The position numbers were made by a program, and so were the translations under genes. The notes beneath the pieces are model-generated. The model was not told the DNA's origin. It did not search any database and worked only from the letters and a program-made list of their open reading frames with translations. Shown piece by piece: positions 24,642 through 38,480 of a stretch of DNA of 64,000 nt. The DNA comes from Setoptus koraiensis (lineage: Eukaryota > Arthropoda): the NCBI GenBank assembly GCA_048013815.1, contig CM106586.1, positions 4,030,001-4,094,000 of the forward strand, written 5' to 3'. Numbering within the stretch: position 1 is the stretch's first letter; each line of letters begins with the position of its first letter.

Positions 24642-27600
24642 TACATTTAATTTATGCACGGCACCTCTGCACAAAAGCGGCTACCATCAACTACTGTATC
24701 GACTCCCCCGCTCGCACGATCGCTTTGCTAACAGTGGCACGATCAACATTGGCTGCTCGTGCCACTATCGACTGTCTGTCGGCTAGCGGCATGACGTAAC
24801 GTTCTTTGGTTGGGTGCAACATTTGTTTGTCTTGCCAGCAGCCATGTCGTTGGCAATCAAGACGCAATGAGCCGTAGTGTTAGCTTGTAACTATGGCTTA
24901 TTTATAACTTATAACTGTGACTTATTTGGTGACGGCGAGCGAGTCAATTGAGTCTGTTGAGTCATGCCAAATGATGATGGCATCCATTCAATTATTGGTG
25001 CCGCTTCTCGAGCCACAATCTCAAGCGCCAATCCAAAGCGACAATCTCAAGCGACAAAACGGCCGTAAACACAAACGTCATCCGTTTTGCGGTGACAAAC
25101 AGTGACAACACTAGTAATCGCCAATAAATGAGCGACACAGGCCAATAAATGAGCGACACACAGGCCATGACATCAGCGCACAATTGCCACCGTTGCCGAT
25201 ACTCATAATTATGGCGCCAATTATCATGATAATCATCGCGCTCATTACGAACGACAAGCCACTAACGAGGCCGGCTGCCAGAGCCTCGCGCCCGGCCACA
25301 ACGCACAGCTAGCTGGAGAAAATTATATAATAGTTATATATATAAACATCTAATTATATACTTGACTTATATCAGTTGACTTGGCTTGTAAAAAATGAGT
25401 TATGATGCCAATGCGGCACCCACGGCGCCGACCCTAATGACTGCGAGCGAGCCAGCCAGCCTCATGCCGTCACCATTAATCTCGCTATAAGCTCGCTCGC
25501 CTTGCAGCGCATAGTGTTGCTCGTTGCTTGTTTGCCGGCTGGCCGCCAGTTGGAGCGTGACTAACAGTCAGTTTGCTCGCTAGCTCGCTTGTTGTTTTGT
25601 TTGTTTGCGGCCTCTCAAGTCTGGCGAGCGAAGCTTGATTTCCAACGGTGCGCTCGCGCGCCACCCAAGCGATGAGCGAACCGATTACGCGACCAGCCCA
25701 AGACTCTCTGGCAAGTGCACAAATAATCAGAAGCTTGCCAGCATCTGATTATTGTTGTTGAGCCGGTTGGCTGGCTGGCTCCGCTAAATAATCCAAAAAT
25801 AAAAAGTAATGTTGCAATGAGCGCGCTTACGCCGCCCGAATAAGGCACAAATTTTATTGTTGCCAGAAAATGCGCGCGCGCGCGCCAAATTGTAAATAGA
25901 TAATTCTATCAATTGACACCAATTTTTCATCATATTACTTTTGGCCTATTTTTAGTCACAACAAACTGCTGCTGCCGCTGCTGATGGTCCCAAAATGAAA
26001 AATCGTGTCAACTCGACGGCCACCGGCAGCAAGCAGGTGCCGACAAACAGATAGTTTTTTATTGTCGTGCTTATTTGCATAATCACACAAAGCCAGCGCG
26101 CTCGTTTGGCTCGCACCTTGCGGGGCGCCATTTGTTGTTCATCGCCCCCTCCCCCTTTATTCTTTCGCCGGGCACAAATTTGCCAAGGCAGACATTTTCT
26201 AGCCGTGTTGAGGCATTGTGTGTGTGCGCGCGTCGCCCACCCCCAACGCCCAACAACCTGGAAACTACTAAGCGACGCTCATCGCCACTCAAGCTGCTGG
26301 CTCAATTGCTCGCGTAAAATAAATTTGAATAAAATCTCTGTTGAATTTGCGAGCCAGTGAGAGTGAGCGATAAAATCACGACACACACACTCGCCATTCC
26401 AAGAAGTTGGCACGGCTAATACGGTGGCCGTTCGAGATAAAAATTGAACACTTTTCGTCTTCTGGCTCATTACTTGCGCCCCAAAAATGCAGGCGTGGCA
26501 CGTACATGGGAAATGGACGAAAATGCCAAAAGGTAATTTAAATGACGCTCACTGGCGAGCTAGCTATGTGCCAAATATAGATAAGCGTAACAGCAAGCAA
26601 ACTGGCAGCTCACCAGTGGCCAGATAAGGTGCTAGAATGCAGCGGCTGCAGCGGTGGCCCAACGATCGTTAATGATTCTCGAGGCCACAATATACACCGT
26701 GGGCGAAATGTCGCCGCCGGGTGTCGCTGCCGGTGTTGTCGCAACAAACGCCTTGTCCCAGCAAACAAGCGGGCGGGCGGGCGGACAGATATTGAGATTC
26801 GCCAAAAGCGGGAGAGCAATATTAGTAACATGCCACCAATCGCCTGACGGGAAGCCTTCCTTGAGCCTTGAGCTTGACAGGGGGGAACTTGCGCCAGCTG
26901 TCGCTGCTGTATACCTGCAGTAGTATAGTGGGCCTCAGTGGGCTCATTGTAATCAGAGCTCGAAGGAGTCACTCTGCCAGGTGATGGACACAGGCCAGGC
27001 ACGAGTTAATTGGCGAGATCAACCAATGAAGATTCGCAAGACTCTGGCTGTACTATCCCGCAGATGATAACGTGGACTTGTCAGCGTTGACATTAATGAT
27101 GAGTGCTCCTAAAAAACTATATGGCTGACTCGAGCCGATTACTCAGCCTAAATAATGTGTGACTCACATAGATAATTGTCATTCACACTGTTAGTTGGAA
27201 CATCACTCCCGTTCGAGGTTTGGCCGACATATGAATGTCCGACATACTCGCTGTCGCTGCAGCGAGGCCCAGAATTGATCTACATCTCGAGTGCAGTGGT
27301 AAATTGCTCGATCGATCAATTCGTTGGGTCAATTAGCTGCTTGTGGATAGTTTGCGCGCAAACAACGTGACAACAAACCCCTCTGAATGTAGGCTTATAT
27401 AAACAAACGGTGTATATATATATAATAATAATAAATGTATATATACACATATATATACAAGAGATTACACAATATGCATTTATATATATACACACACACG
27501 AAAATAGCGTACTCAAATGTACTCTTGTGAGATTTACTGAGCCCATCATGCCTGTCAAGCCAGTCGACAGTTCAATTATGTCTTGGTTCACTCATTAGCG

Positions 27601-28061
27601 GTGGCCGGACTGAAACAAGCTACCAATATGCATAATCTGGCACTACTAAATCAATGCCACATGCACCTCATAACATTTCATGTTGAGGTATAGGTAAACT
27701 GCCTCGAGATGAATGGTCACCCAACCATTACAGTAAAGGCGATAACTGGCGTACGCCCATGACATCTTCCTGTCAAGTCGACATTGGACCAAGTTGTCCG
27801 TTGGCGTAGGATCACGCACAAGCTTGTGTGAGAAGCTTCTGTAAAGAATGTATACATTCGTGAACCAATTAGATCAAACATCAGATAGGATATCTCATTC
27901 CGGTGTGTGTCTGTGTGCTATTAATAGTTGGATCTGTTATGTCACAATCAGTGGGGTCACTTTTGACACACTAGCTGGTCAACAACAATCTCATGGCAAA
28001 TTGCAAGCCCAACAACAACAACAATTAACAACATGCGAATCGATCCTTTGGATTGTGTTGA

Positions 28062-28123
28062 TTCGCTATTATTTCCTTTCCTGACAACGTTGCCAACGTG
28101 TCAGCACAGGAAATAATAGCGAA
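28062..28123. repeat. Foldback with 16-bp perfect arms
   Basis: TTCGCTATTATTTCCT (28062-28077) is exactly complementary to 28108-28123. The 30-nt interior contains a second nested inverted repeat (CTGACA ... TGTCAG), so nearly all 62 bp can fold. It lies about 0.9 kb upstream of Prp8. It resembles a very small foldback element, but target-site duplications are not obvious. Confidence 0.9.
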
Positions 28124-28470
28124 ATGAATGCTTTCGACCAAAACTGTCATGATTTGATAACAGAAACTCTAGTACCAGACAAGCTATCACCAGATTAAGC
28201 TCGTAACCTCTATGACTGGTTCATCCTATAGTTGGTTAGATAACAACACAAAGCGTGGGCGTTTCACCATGTCCTAACCTTATCTATCTAGACTGCTAAT
28301 CTAAACTTGTGTTCGGATTAGTTTTGTTTTGATGATTATTCTAGCAGGTACACATTTCGTCAGAACTCAACTTTTGTTTCTCTCTACCGTTTGATAAGAA
28401 CAACAATTTACACGGGCCAGAATTTCAAAAAGGTCACACCGATGTGGGCAACATATCGCAACAACTAGCA

Positions 28471-28511
28471 ACTACCATTGCCTGATGATTTCCTCTTCAG
28501 GCAATGGTAGT
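28471..28511. repeat. Perfect 15-bp inverted repeat, 11-nt loop
   Basis: ACTACCATTGCCTGA (28471-28485) pairs exactly with 28497-28511. It lies about 530 bp upstream of the Prp8 start codon, so it could be in the promoter or 5' UTR. Confidence 0.95.
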
Positions 28512-29041
28512 CTTCATTAGAGATCTTCATTCATTGCCGAGTGTCGTTTGCCATGATCGATGTCTAGTGTCTGCCGGATTACAGATGTAAGCGATCGGGT
28601 GGCAGAGAGGTGCGAACAAAAATCACTATTTAATTAGTCATCTAAGTATCGGTCATCGTGGTCGGAGGGGACAATTTTATTGAGCGAGGCGCGACATGAG
28701 CCGGCGTAAAAGTGAAAATATTTTCATTTGAGTTTCGCGCTTAACCACGTGCTTCCGACCGTTGTCAGCATCGAGATTAGTTGTTCGGCACAGAAACTGT
28801 GCACAATTTTGAACCGGGCGCACATTTTGCTACTTCACTGTGTAGATTTTCAGTTCTGTGTTTACAAAAAGTTGCACAGCATAAAAAATATCGAAAATCT
28901 ATAGGAGGGCTGAATGAGAGATCAATTGCGGCCGCTTCTACCAACGTGTCCACCCAATAATATCCATCTGCAACTGTATTATCTTGCTCTAATTACGTAT
29001 CTTCATCTCGTCCAAAATTGTTTGAATTCAAGTAATTCAAC

Positions 29042-32000
29042 ATGTTTAGTCAACCACCGCCTCACATTCCCACCGCGGAGGAGCTGGAGGAGAAGGCAAA
29101 GAAATGGCAACAACTACAAATGAAACGATATGCCGACAAGAGAAAATTCGGATTTGTCGACACCCAAAAAGAGGAGATGCCACCCGAGCATATAAGAAAG
29201 ATAGTCAAAGATCATGGCGACATGACTAGTAAGAAATTTCGTCATGACAAACGGGTCTATTTGGGTGCGCTTAAATATATGCCTCATGCAATATTAAAAT
29301 TGTTAGAGAATATGCCAATGCCTTGGGAACAAATAAGAGATGTTCCTGTTTTATATCACATCACTGGAGCTATCACCTTTGTGAATGAGATACCCTGGGT
29401 TATAGAGCCAGTATTTACAGCTCAATGGAGCACCATGTGGATTATGATGAGGAGAGAAAAACGTGATAGGCGTCACTTTAAACGTATGAGATTCCCCCCG
29501 TTCGATGACGAGGAACCACCCCTGGACTATGCTGATAACGTTAATGATGTAGAACCTCTAGAGGCCATTAGGCTAGAACTTGACCCCGAAGAGGATGTCG
29601 CTATTGCCAGTTGGTTCTATGAACATAAACCTTTGTTAGATACCAAACACGTTAATGGATCTACATATAGAAAATGGTTTCTAGAATTGCCACAAATAGC
29701 AACCTTGTACAGGCTGGCTGATCAATTATTGACTGATTTAGTCGATGACAACTATTTTTATTTATTCGATCAAAAATCCTTCTTCACGGCAAAAGCGCTC
29801 AATATGGCCATACCGGGCGGACCCAAATTTGAACCTCTCATTAAGGAAGTTTATCAGGCAGATGAGGATTGGAATGAATTCAATGACATTGATAAGATCA
29901 TCATTAGGCAGCCTATCAGGACGGAATACCGTGTTGCATTTCCTTACCTTTACAATAATAACACTCAATACGTGCATCTATCCAAGTAAGTAGGAAATTC
30001 TGTTATGCAGTAACAAAGAATTCTTTTTTCATTCCACATAACGTAGGGCTGATTGTTTTTCTAAGATTGATTGGCAACTTCGGCAAAGGCGTGTGGTAAA
30101 AAAACAGTACTTGAACTGATGAAATCTCGATTTCGCACGGTTCACCTATTGCTACGTTCAAGCCATCCCTGTCTCTTATAGGTTATAACGAAAGGGGAGC
30201 GAACTAAGCGCTGACAAACAATATCATATTGTTGAATGTCCATCTATTATTTTTCTACCGCCACTAATCATTCGAATGCATCGTCATTTTTCTTCTTACT
30301 TACGTCTACCAGGTATTACTCACCACGTGTTGTCTATATCAAGACGATGGATCCCAATCTTCCTACATATTACTACGATTTCTTGATAAACCCCATTCCT
30401 GCAACTCGGAGCAAGTTGCCTGATTTTATAACCGACGATGATGACGATTTCATCTTGCCCAGAGATTTAGAGCCCTTCTTTTCAGAGTATGATCTGCAAA
30501 CAGACAACACATCGAATGGTATTTCCCTCCTCTGGGCTCCCAAACCATATAATCTCAGGTCTGGAAAGACCAAGAGAGCCGTTGATGTTCCCCTAGTCAA
30601 AGAGTGGTATCGCGAGCACTGTCCACCTGGAATGCCTGTCAAAGTAAGAGTTTCCTATCAGAAGCTACTGAAGTACTTTGTTCTTAACTCACTGCATCAG
30701 CGACCTCAAAATCCCAAAAAGAAGAGATATCTCTTCAGGTCATTTAAAAGTACCAAATTCTTTCAAGCCACAACACTTGATTGGGTGGAAGCAGGTCTAC
30801 AAGTCTGCCGTCAGGGTTATAACATGCTCAATTTACTAATACACAGGAAAAACCTCAACTACTTACATTTAGATTATAATTTTAACCTCAAGCCAGTGAA
30901 AACTCTCACAACCAAAGAAAGAAAGAAATCGAGGTTTGGAAACGCTTTTCATCTCTGCAGAGAAATTCTTAGATTGACGAAACTGATTGTCGATAGTCAC
31001 GTTAACTATAGATTAAATGAAGTAGACGCATTCCAGTTGGCCGATGGTCTTAACTATATATTTACCCATGTCGGCCAATTAACTGGAATGTATCGTTATA
31101 AGTATAAGTTGATGAGACAAATCAGAACATGTAAGGATCTAAAGCATCTCATATACTACCGCTTCAATACTGGTCAAGTCGGCAAGGGTCCTGGTTGTGG
31201 ATTTTGGGCCCCATGCTGGCGTGTCTGGCTCTTCTTCATGAGAGGTATAACGCCATTGTTAGAACGTTGGTTAGGAAACTTGCTATCTCGCCAGTTCGAA
31301 GGTAGACATTCTAAAGGTGTAGCCAAAACAGTGACCAAACAAAGAGTCGAAAGTCATTTTGATTTGGAACTTCGAGCAGCTGTAATGCACGATATAGTCG
31401 ATATGATGCCGGAGGGAATCAAGCAAAATAAGGCTCGAACTATCCTTCAACATCTCAGTGAGGCTTGGCGTTGCTGGAAGGCAAATATACCTTGGAAGGT
31501 TCCGGGTTTACCGATAATGGTTGAAGATATGATTCTCCGTTATGTCAAGATGAAAGCTGACTGGTGGACGAATACAGCTCACTACAATCGTGAGAGAATA
31601 AGACGAGGAGCAACAGTCGACAAAACAGTTTGTAAGAAAAATTTGGGTCGATTGACTCGATTATATCTTAAATCAGAACAAGAGCGCCAGCATAATTATA
31701 TCAAAGATGGGCCTTATGTCAGTCCTGAGGAAGCCGTGGCTATATATTCCACGACTGTTCACTGGCTCGAGAGTAGACGCTTCTCTGCAATACCATTTCC
31801 GCCGCTTTCGTACAAGCATGACACTAAATTACTAATATTGGCACTGGAACGTTTGAAGGAAGCTTACAGTGTAAAGAGTAGACTGAATCAGTCACAAAGA
31901 GAGGAGCTCGGACTCATTGAACAGGCCTACGACAATCCTCATGAGGCTCTTTCTAGGATCAAGAGACACCTATTGACCCAGAGAGTATTCAAAGAAGTCA

Positions 32001-35000
32001 GTATCGAGTTTATGGATCTTTACTCACATCTGATTTGTGTCTATGAAGTTGAGCCGTTGGAAAAGGTGACCGATGCCTACTTAGATCAATACCTTTGGTT
32101 TGAGGCTGATAAGCGAAGACTGTTTCCAGCATGGATCAAACCTGCTGATTCAGAACCACCTCCTTTACTAGTCTACAAATGGTGTCAAGGTGTGAATAAC
32201 CTGCAAGATGTTTGGGACACATCTGACGGCGAATGTAATGTTCTGCTTGAATCTAAATTTGAAAAAGTTTACGAAAAGATTGATCTCACCCTCCTCAGCA
32301 CACTATTGAAACTGATAGTAGATCACAACATTGCTCATTATATGACATCAAAGAACAATGTTGTAATCAACTACAAAGATATGAATCATACTAATCAATA
32401 TGGACTCATAAGAGGCCTTCAATTCGCTTCATTTATCGTTCAATATTATGGATTAGTGCTTGACCTGTTGTCACTCGGATTGACTCGAGCATCAGAGATG
32501 GCTGGGCCTCCGCAAATGCCAAATGATTACCTCTCCTATCAAGATGTGCAAACTGAAACTATCCATCCTATAAGGTTATACTCACGTTACATAGACAAGA
32601 TTTACATGTTCTTCCGTTTCACTGCGGAGGAGGCGCGCGATCTCATTCAGCGTTATCTCACCGAACATCCAGATCCAAACAACGAAAACATCGTGGGCTA
32701 TAATAACAAGAAATGCTGGCCCCGTGATGCTAGGATGCGTCTAATGAAGCATGACGTGAATTTAGGACGTGCTGTGTTTTGGGATATTAAGAACAGGTTA
32801 CCTCGTTCTGTCACGACTATACAGTGGGAAAATAGCTTCGTCTGCGTATACAGCAAAGACAACCCAAACCTCCTATTCAATATGTGTGGTTTTGAGTGCA
32901 GAATATTACCGAAGTGTCGTATGGCAGGTGGTGAATTAATCAAGAAGGATGGAGTTTGGAGTTTACAAAATGATCTAACCAAAGAGGGCACAGCTCAGTG
33001 TAGCCTGCGAGTTGATGACGATTCAATGCACAAGTTCCACAATAGAGTGAGACAGATATTAATGGCCTCAGGATCCACAACATTCACTAAGATTGTCAAC
33101 AAATGGAACACCGCACTGATCGGCCTGATGACCTATTACAGAGAGGCTGTGATGAACACTCAAGAATTGCTGGATCTTTTAGTCAAATGTGAGAATAAGA
33201 TACAAACTCGCATTAAGATTGGTTTGAACTCTAAAATGCCTTCCAGATTCCCACCTGTTGTGTTCTACACACCCAAAGAGCTAGGAGGACTTGGCATGTT
33301 ATCAATGGGACACGTGTTGATACCTCAATCCGATTTAAGATGGTCCAAGCAAACAGATGCTAGAATTACACATTTTCGGTCCGGATTGAGTCACGATGCC
33401 GATACAGTCTTACCTAATTTGTTTCGTTACATACTACCATGGGAGACCGAGTTCAAAGATTCTCGGCGTGTTTGGGCTGACTATGCGCTCAAGAGACAAG
33501 AGGCTCTTGCCCAGAACAGAAGACTCACTCTAGAAGATCTGGAGGACAGTTGGGATAGAGGCATACCTCGTGTTAATACTCTCTTTCAAAAAGATCGACA
33601 CACATTAGCGTATGATAAAGGATGGAGAGTCAGAACAGATTTCAAGCAGTACCAAATGCTGAAACAAAATCCATTCTGGTGGACCCATCAGCGGCACGAC
33701 GGAAAATTGTGGAATCTAAACGATTACAGAACCGACATGATTCAAGCTCTAGGTGGAGTAGAGGGGATACTTGAGCATACACTATTCAAAGGAACATATT
33801 TCCCAACATGGGAGGGTCTATTTTGGGAGAAGGCGAGTGGATTTGAGGAGTCGATGAAATACAAGAAGCTGACCAACGCTCAACGTTCTGGATTAAACCA
33901 AATACCTAATCGACGTTTTACATTATGGTGGTCGCCAACAATTAACCGTGCCAATGTCTATGTTGGGTTTCAAGTTCAACTCGATCTGACTGGAATATTC
34001 ATGCATGGAAAAATTCCCACATTGAAAATATCTCTCATCCAGATATTCAGAGCCCATCTATGGCAAAAGATACACGAAGGAATTGTTATGGATCTGTGTC
34101 AAGTTTTCGATCAAGAACTGGATGCCCTCGAAATAGAAACCGTTCAAAAAGAAACAATTCATCCTAGAAAGTCATATAAGATGAATAGCAGTTGCGCTGA
34201 TATATTACTGTTTGCCGCTTACAAATGGACCGTGCACAAACCATCATTACTTGCCGATACTAAGGAGATGACTGATGGGCACACAACAACGAAATATTGG
34301 ATCGATGTACAATTGCGATGGGGCGATTATGATTCTCACGATATAGAGAGGTACGCTAGGGCTAAATTTTTAGATTATACTCATGATAATATGAGTATGT
34401 ATCCATCACCAACTGGAGTCGTTATAGCAGTTGATTTAGCTTATAATCTTCATTCGGCTTATGGAAATTGGTTTCCATCTAGTAAAATTCTTTTGCAACG
34501 TGCCATGGCCAAAATAATGAAAGCTAATCCTGCCCTCTATGTTCTTCGAGAACGTATAAGGAAAGGTTTACAATTGTACTCTTCAGAACCGACGGAGCCA
34601 TACCTTTCTTCTCAGAACTATGGTGAGCTCTTTTCCGATCAAATCATCTGGTTCGTTGATGACACCAACGTCTACCGTGTCACGATCCACAAAACTTTTG
34701 AAGGTAATCTGACGACGAAGCCCATCAACGGAGCTGCATTCATATTCAATCCTAGGACAGGTCAACTCTTCCTTAAGATTATTCACACTAGTGTCTGGTC
34801 GGGCCAAAAGCGTCTCGGACAGTTAGCCAAATGGAAGACGGCCGAGGAGGTGGCTGCCCTAATCAGATCTTTACCTGTGGAAGAGCAACCGAAACAAATC
34901 ATCGTCACTAGAAAAGGAATGTTAGATCCTCTTGAGGTAAGTTAAACTACTCGACACTTGTGGGCTCGACAAAAAACACGTGATTTGGTAACTTGATCCA

Positions 35001-36608
35001 GTTATTATCACATTTGTTCAGCCACATATGAAATTCGTCTTCTCTTTTCATAGTGCTACCTCATGCTGATTACATCCATGAGATAGTCTCCAGTAGAAGA
35101 TACATGGATAATACACTCTATCATCTGAGAACAATTCTTATTTTCGATTCACTCTAATCTTAATCCTTCAATTCTCTGATCTTGTTCCTTTCTCACAAAT
35201 GATCATTCCATTCTAGGTTCACTTGCTCGACTTCCCTAATATTGTCATCAAAGGAAGTGAACTTCAGCTTCCCTTCCAAGCATGCTTAAAAGTTGAAAAA
35301 TTTGGTGATCTCATCCTCAAAGCAACTGAACCTCAGATGGTACTATTCAATTTATATGATGACTGGTTGAAAACAATATCTTCTTACACAGCATTTTCCA
35401 GATTGATACTAATCTTGAGGGCATTGCATGTTAACAATGAACGAACTAAAATCATTTTGAAACCGGACAAGACCACTATAACTGAGCCTCACCAAATTTG
35501 GCCATCTCTCACGGATGAACAATGGATTCAAGTAGAAGTAAAATTGAAAGATTTAATTTTATTGGACTATGGAAAGAAAAACAATGTCAATGTTGCCTCA
35601 CTAACACAATCTGAGATCAGAGATATTATTCTAGGTATGGAAATATCTGCACCATCAGCACAACGTCAACAGATTTCTGAAATTGAGAAGCAAACAAAAG
35701 AACAGGGTCAAATGACAGCTACTACTACTAAAACTGTGAACAAGCAAGGTGATGAAATTATAACGGCTACAACTAGTAGATATGAGACCACTACATTTTC
35801 CAGTAAAACTGATTGGAGATCTCGTGCTATCTCGGCAACAAGCCTATATATAAGATCGGGTCACATTTACGTAGCTTCTGACGACATAAAAGAAACCAGC
35901 TATACTTATGTGCTACCCAAGAATCTTCTCAAGAAAATCGTATTGATATCAGATCTTAGAACACAGATAGCAGGTTACATGTATGGAATAACTCCTCAGG
36001 ATAATCCCTTGGTGAAAGAAATCAGATGTATAGTGATGCCACCACAATGGGGCACTCACCAGACTATTCATCTACCTAACCAACTCCCCAACCATGAAGA
36101 TCTTAATGAGTTGGAACCGTTGGGCTGGATTCACACTCAACCTAATGAACTACCTTATTTATCACCCGAAGACGTTGTCACTCACTCTAAAATTATGTCT
36201 GATAATTCAAGTTGGGAACAGGACAAGACTATCATAATCACTTGTTCTTTCACTCCCGGATCATGCTCATTGGTGGCTTATAAACTCACGCCAAGTGGCT
36301 ATGAGTGGGGAAGAATGCAAAGTTCAGAAAAAGAGATAAACCCTCAAAGTAGATCAAATAGTCATTACGAGAAAGTCCAAGTCCTATTATCCGACAAATT
36401 CTTGGGTTTCTTCTTAGCTCCCGTACATGGTTCATGGAACTATAATTTTGTGGGCGTCAGGTATGATGCGAACATGAAATATCAGTTACAATTGTCAAAT
36501 CCCAAGGAATTTTACCATGAAATTCACAGGCCAGCCCACTTTTTGAATTTTAGTTCACTAGAGGAACAAAACAATACTGGTTTGGATTATGAGAGTTCTT
36601 TCGTTTAA
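29042..36608 (+). CDS. Prp8: Pre-mRNA-processing-splicing factor 8 (Prp8)
   Basis: Prp8 is the largest U5 snRNP protein and scaffolds the catalytic RNA core of the spliceosome in the nucleus. Exons 29042-29985, 30313-34936 and 35217-36608 join in phase and give 2319 residues, against about 2335 in human. The N-terminus ([20 protein letters not shown]) and the NTD through the first splice ([15 protein letters not shown]) are typical. The reverse-transcriptase-like, thumb, linker and endonuclease-like regions follow without gaps ([32 protein letters not shown]), then the RNase H-like domain ([16 protein letters not shown]) and the C-terminal Jab1/MPN domain. The C-terminal HRPAHFLNF segment, the human retinitis-pigmentosa hotspot, is intact; only the last dozen residues diverge. 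The start codon is chosen because homology begins just after it. Introns of about 0.3 kb have clean GTAAG donors. snoRNA-like repeats follow the stop codon. Confidence 0.98.
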
Positions 36609-36717
36609 GATCACATAAAAAGTTCGAACTAATACACTGCAATTATTTTAGCGATTGGCTGAAACACCCCATACTTTAGGTAAGTTTTCTAAACATTATA
36701 ACTGTTATCTGGGCGAA

Positions 36718-36844
36718 ACTCCAGAGTGTCAGCGCTTACCCAAACTGACAGCTTTTGGATTTTGCCAAAATTAAAGGCGACTTTGGAGGACTGTGATGGT
36801 GCAAACCAATGCCTTCATACGTTCCAGCTACTACGCGACAAACT
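36718..36844 (+). ncRNA. Candidate H/ACA snoRNA, copy 1
   Basis: A 126-nt segment, repeated almost exactly at 36981, sits between a GTAAGT donor (36680) and a pyrimidine-AG acceptor (ending 36916), that is, in an intron-like interval just after Prp8. It can fold as two hairpins: a 5' stem with TGTCAG/CTGACA and a 3' stem with TGGA/TCCA and GATGG/CCTTC helices. Between them lies AAATTA, which fits the H box ANANNA, and ACA stands three nt before the end of the conserved block. I infer an H/ACA guide RNA for pseudouridylation; the target is unknown. Confidence 0.5.
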
Positions 36845-36980
36845 ATCATCTTTCATGCTATCACCATATATAACATTTATGAGCAACGACTAATTAACCA
36901 TCTTTTACTTTTACAGTGTATGGAGGAATGAAGGTAAGTTTCCCAATCAACTGTTAAAATACTACCATGATCATGGCGGG

Positions 36981-37107
36981 ACTCCAGAGTGTCAGCGCTT
37001 ACCCAAACTGACAGCTTTTGGATCTTGCCAAAATTAAAGGCGACTTTGGAGGACTGTGATGGTGCAAATCAATGCCTTCATACGTTCCAGCTACTACGCG
37101 ACAAATT
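36981..37107 (+). ncRNA. Candidate H/ACA snoRNA, copy 2
   Basis: Near-identical to the copy at 36718, with only two differences in the 126-nt core and sharp loss of similarity outside it. It lies between a GTAAGT donor at 36934 and an acceptor CAG ending at 37224. Such a boundary of conservation inside an intron fits a processed intronic RNA. Both candidate boxes, AAATTA and ACA, are kept. Confidence 0.5.
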
Positions 37108-37261
37108 ATAAATCTGAAACTCAAATCAAGACTCACCTAACTTCGACATCAATTTATTAAATCAATTATCATCAGCTTCTAATAGAATGAACGCCTTTAT
37201 CTCTCGTACACTTTTCCATTACAGTACTTAAGGCAACCCCGACGATAAATTCCGATTGAAA

Positions 37262-37400
37262 TGTTGATCTCAAACCAAAGCGAGGATTTAAGGTGTCATC
37301 GATCACTCAAACTGAGAGCTCTAGTAATTCTTGTCTATAAACAGACCTTTTCTGTCTGATAATGGCATCCAATAACGTCTATTCTACCGCGCCCACAGCC
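37262..37400 (+). ncRNA. Divergent third snoRNA-like copy
   Basis: This segment keeps the 5' hairpin landmarks of the two upstream copies (GTGTCA ... CTCAAACTGA ... AGCT) but differs elsewhere. It ends with ACA at 37395-37397, three nt before the proposed end, and has a short CAGAC/GTCTG stem. A clear H box is not seen. It is followed by a possible donor (AAAGGTATAT at 37414). It may be an older paralogue or a decayed copy. Confidence 0.3.
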
Positions 37401-38480
37401 CATGTTAGAGACCAAAGGTATATACCTGGTATATCATTAGATATCCGTTACACCGTTTGCAGTGGATGCACATAGGCAGGAGAATGATGAACTAAAACAT
37501 TTGTTGTGATTATTAGGCAATCAATCAGTCAACCAATGTGTAGAAAATTTGTAATAATAAATAACACACTTCATGATTTACAACACAGTGAATTGCGAAA
37601 TATATTTAGCGTGGAGATTTGAATCACACATATCGTTGATGTGACTTGGTCATGTTACGATAAATCAACGAAAAAAATGAATTGTGATATCGCATGATTG
37701 TCTTCAATGTATTAAAAATTAGATGCAAATTCAGATTGTATTCTTATTAGGATTATTATTATTATTACTATAAGTGGCCCAATTGATGAATTAATTTATA
37801 GTAATAATAGCTAAACGCACTGGCGCTAATAACGTATCGGTAGTGTTACGTTACAGACTTTACTGCGCTCGCATTTTGAGACGCATTGTGTAAATTAGAA
37901 CATATGATGCTTTGTTTACAACTTTTTTAAGCATTGTGAGGCATTAATGCGCAAGCTCATTGCAATAATTTAATAAAACTCAAGTCAATATTATTGCTGT
38001 TGGCTTTGGAAAAAAATGGAAATAAATTCAAACACTGGCAGAACAGCCGATCCACATTTTGTTGAATTAATAATCAGGACGAATCGAAACGAATTACTGT
38101 CGTAGCTACAATCGGTCTTCCTTAACCGTCACAATAATAATCTCATCAATTTTCATTCATTATTACAATAAAATGAACAATCGAATGGAACAAAATAATA
38201 GAGAAAATAATTTTGAAAAGAAGTATCTTATCTAAACAAGACGCCCTACGACATAAATCATGATTTAATCAGACTCACTGTTTTTGCATATATTTACATT
38301 CATGCATTCATAAAGACTTTAGACTAATCCAGAGTATTCGCATAATAGCAACCATTTGCCATCCATTTATCAGGAGAAGACTTAGGAACTTATATATAGG
38401 ATAGAGAATAAACATTATACATATATTTTATCTAAATATACATAGTTATTATTAGATAATATAGTTATTCAGATAGAAGG
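37401..38480. other. Intergenic stretch between Prp8/snoRNAs and WD40 gene
   Basis: AT-rich DNA with no recognisable coding sequence. It should hold the 3' end of the Prp8 or snoRNA host transcript (AATAAA-like hexamers near 37556 and 38168) and the promoter of the WD40 gene. No motif is clear enough to name. Confidence 0.5.

Larger units (their letters stand above)
15283..28500. other. GC-rich gene-free stretch
   Basis: No frame in these 13 kb shows a recognisable domain, and the open frames are short and mostly overlap repeats. The DNA is rich in GGCC, GGGCCC and CCGG words and in three-copy tandem repeats with units of 10-21 bp. Several perfect foldbacks occur. It may be intergenic DNA, or long introns of a gene whose exons are too short for me to see. 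Confidence 0.5.

Noticed and set aside
29042-34945. Prp8 as two separate genes, since the frame breaks at 29989 and restarts at 30236
   Set aside because: A clean donor at 29986 and acceptor at 30312 join HLS to [11 protein letters not shown] in phase, matching the known Prp8 sequence.
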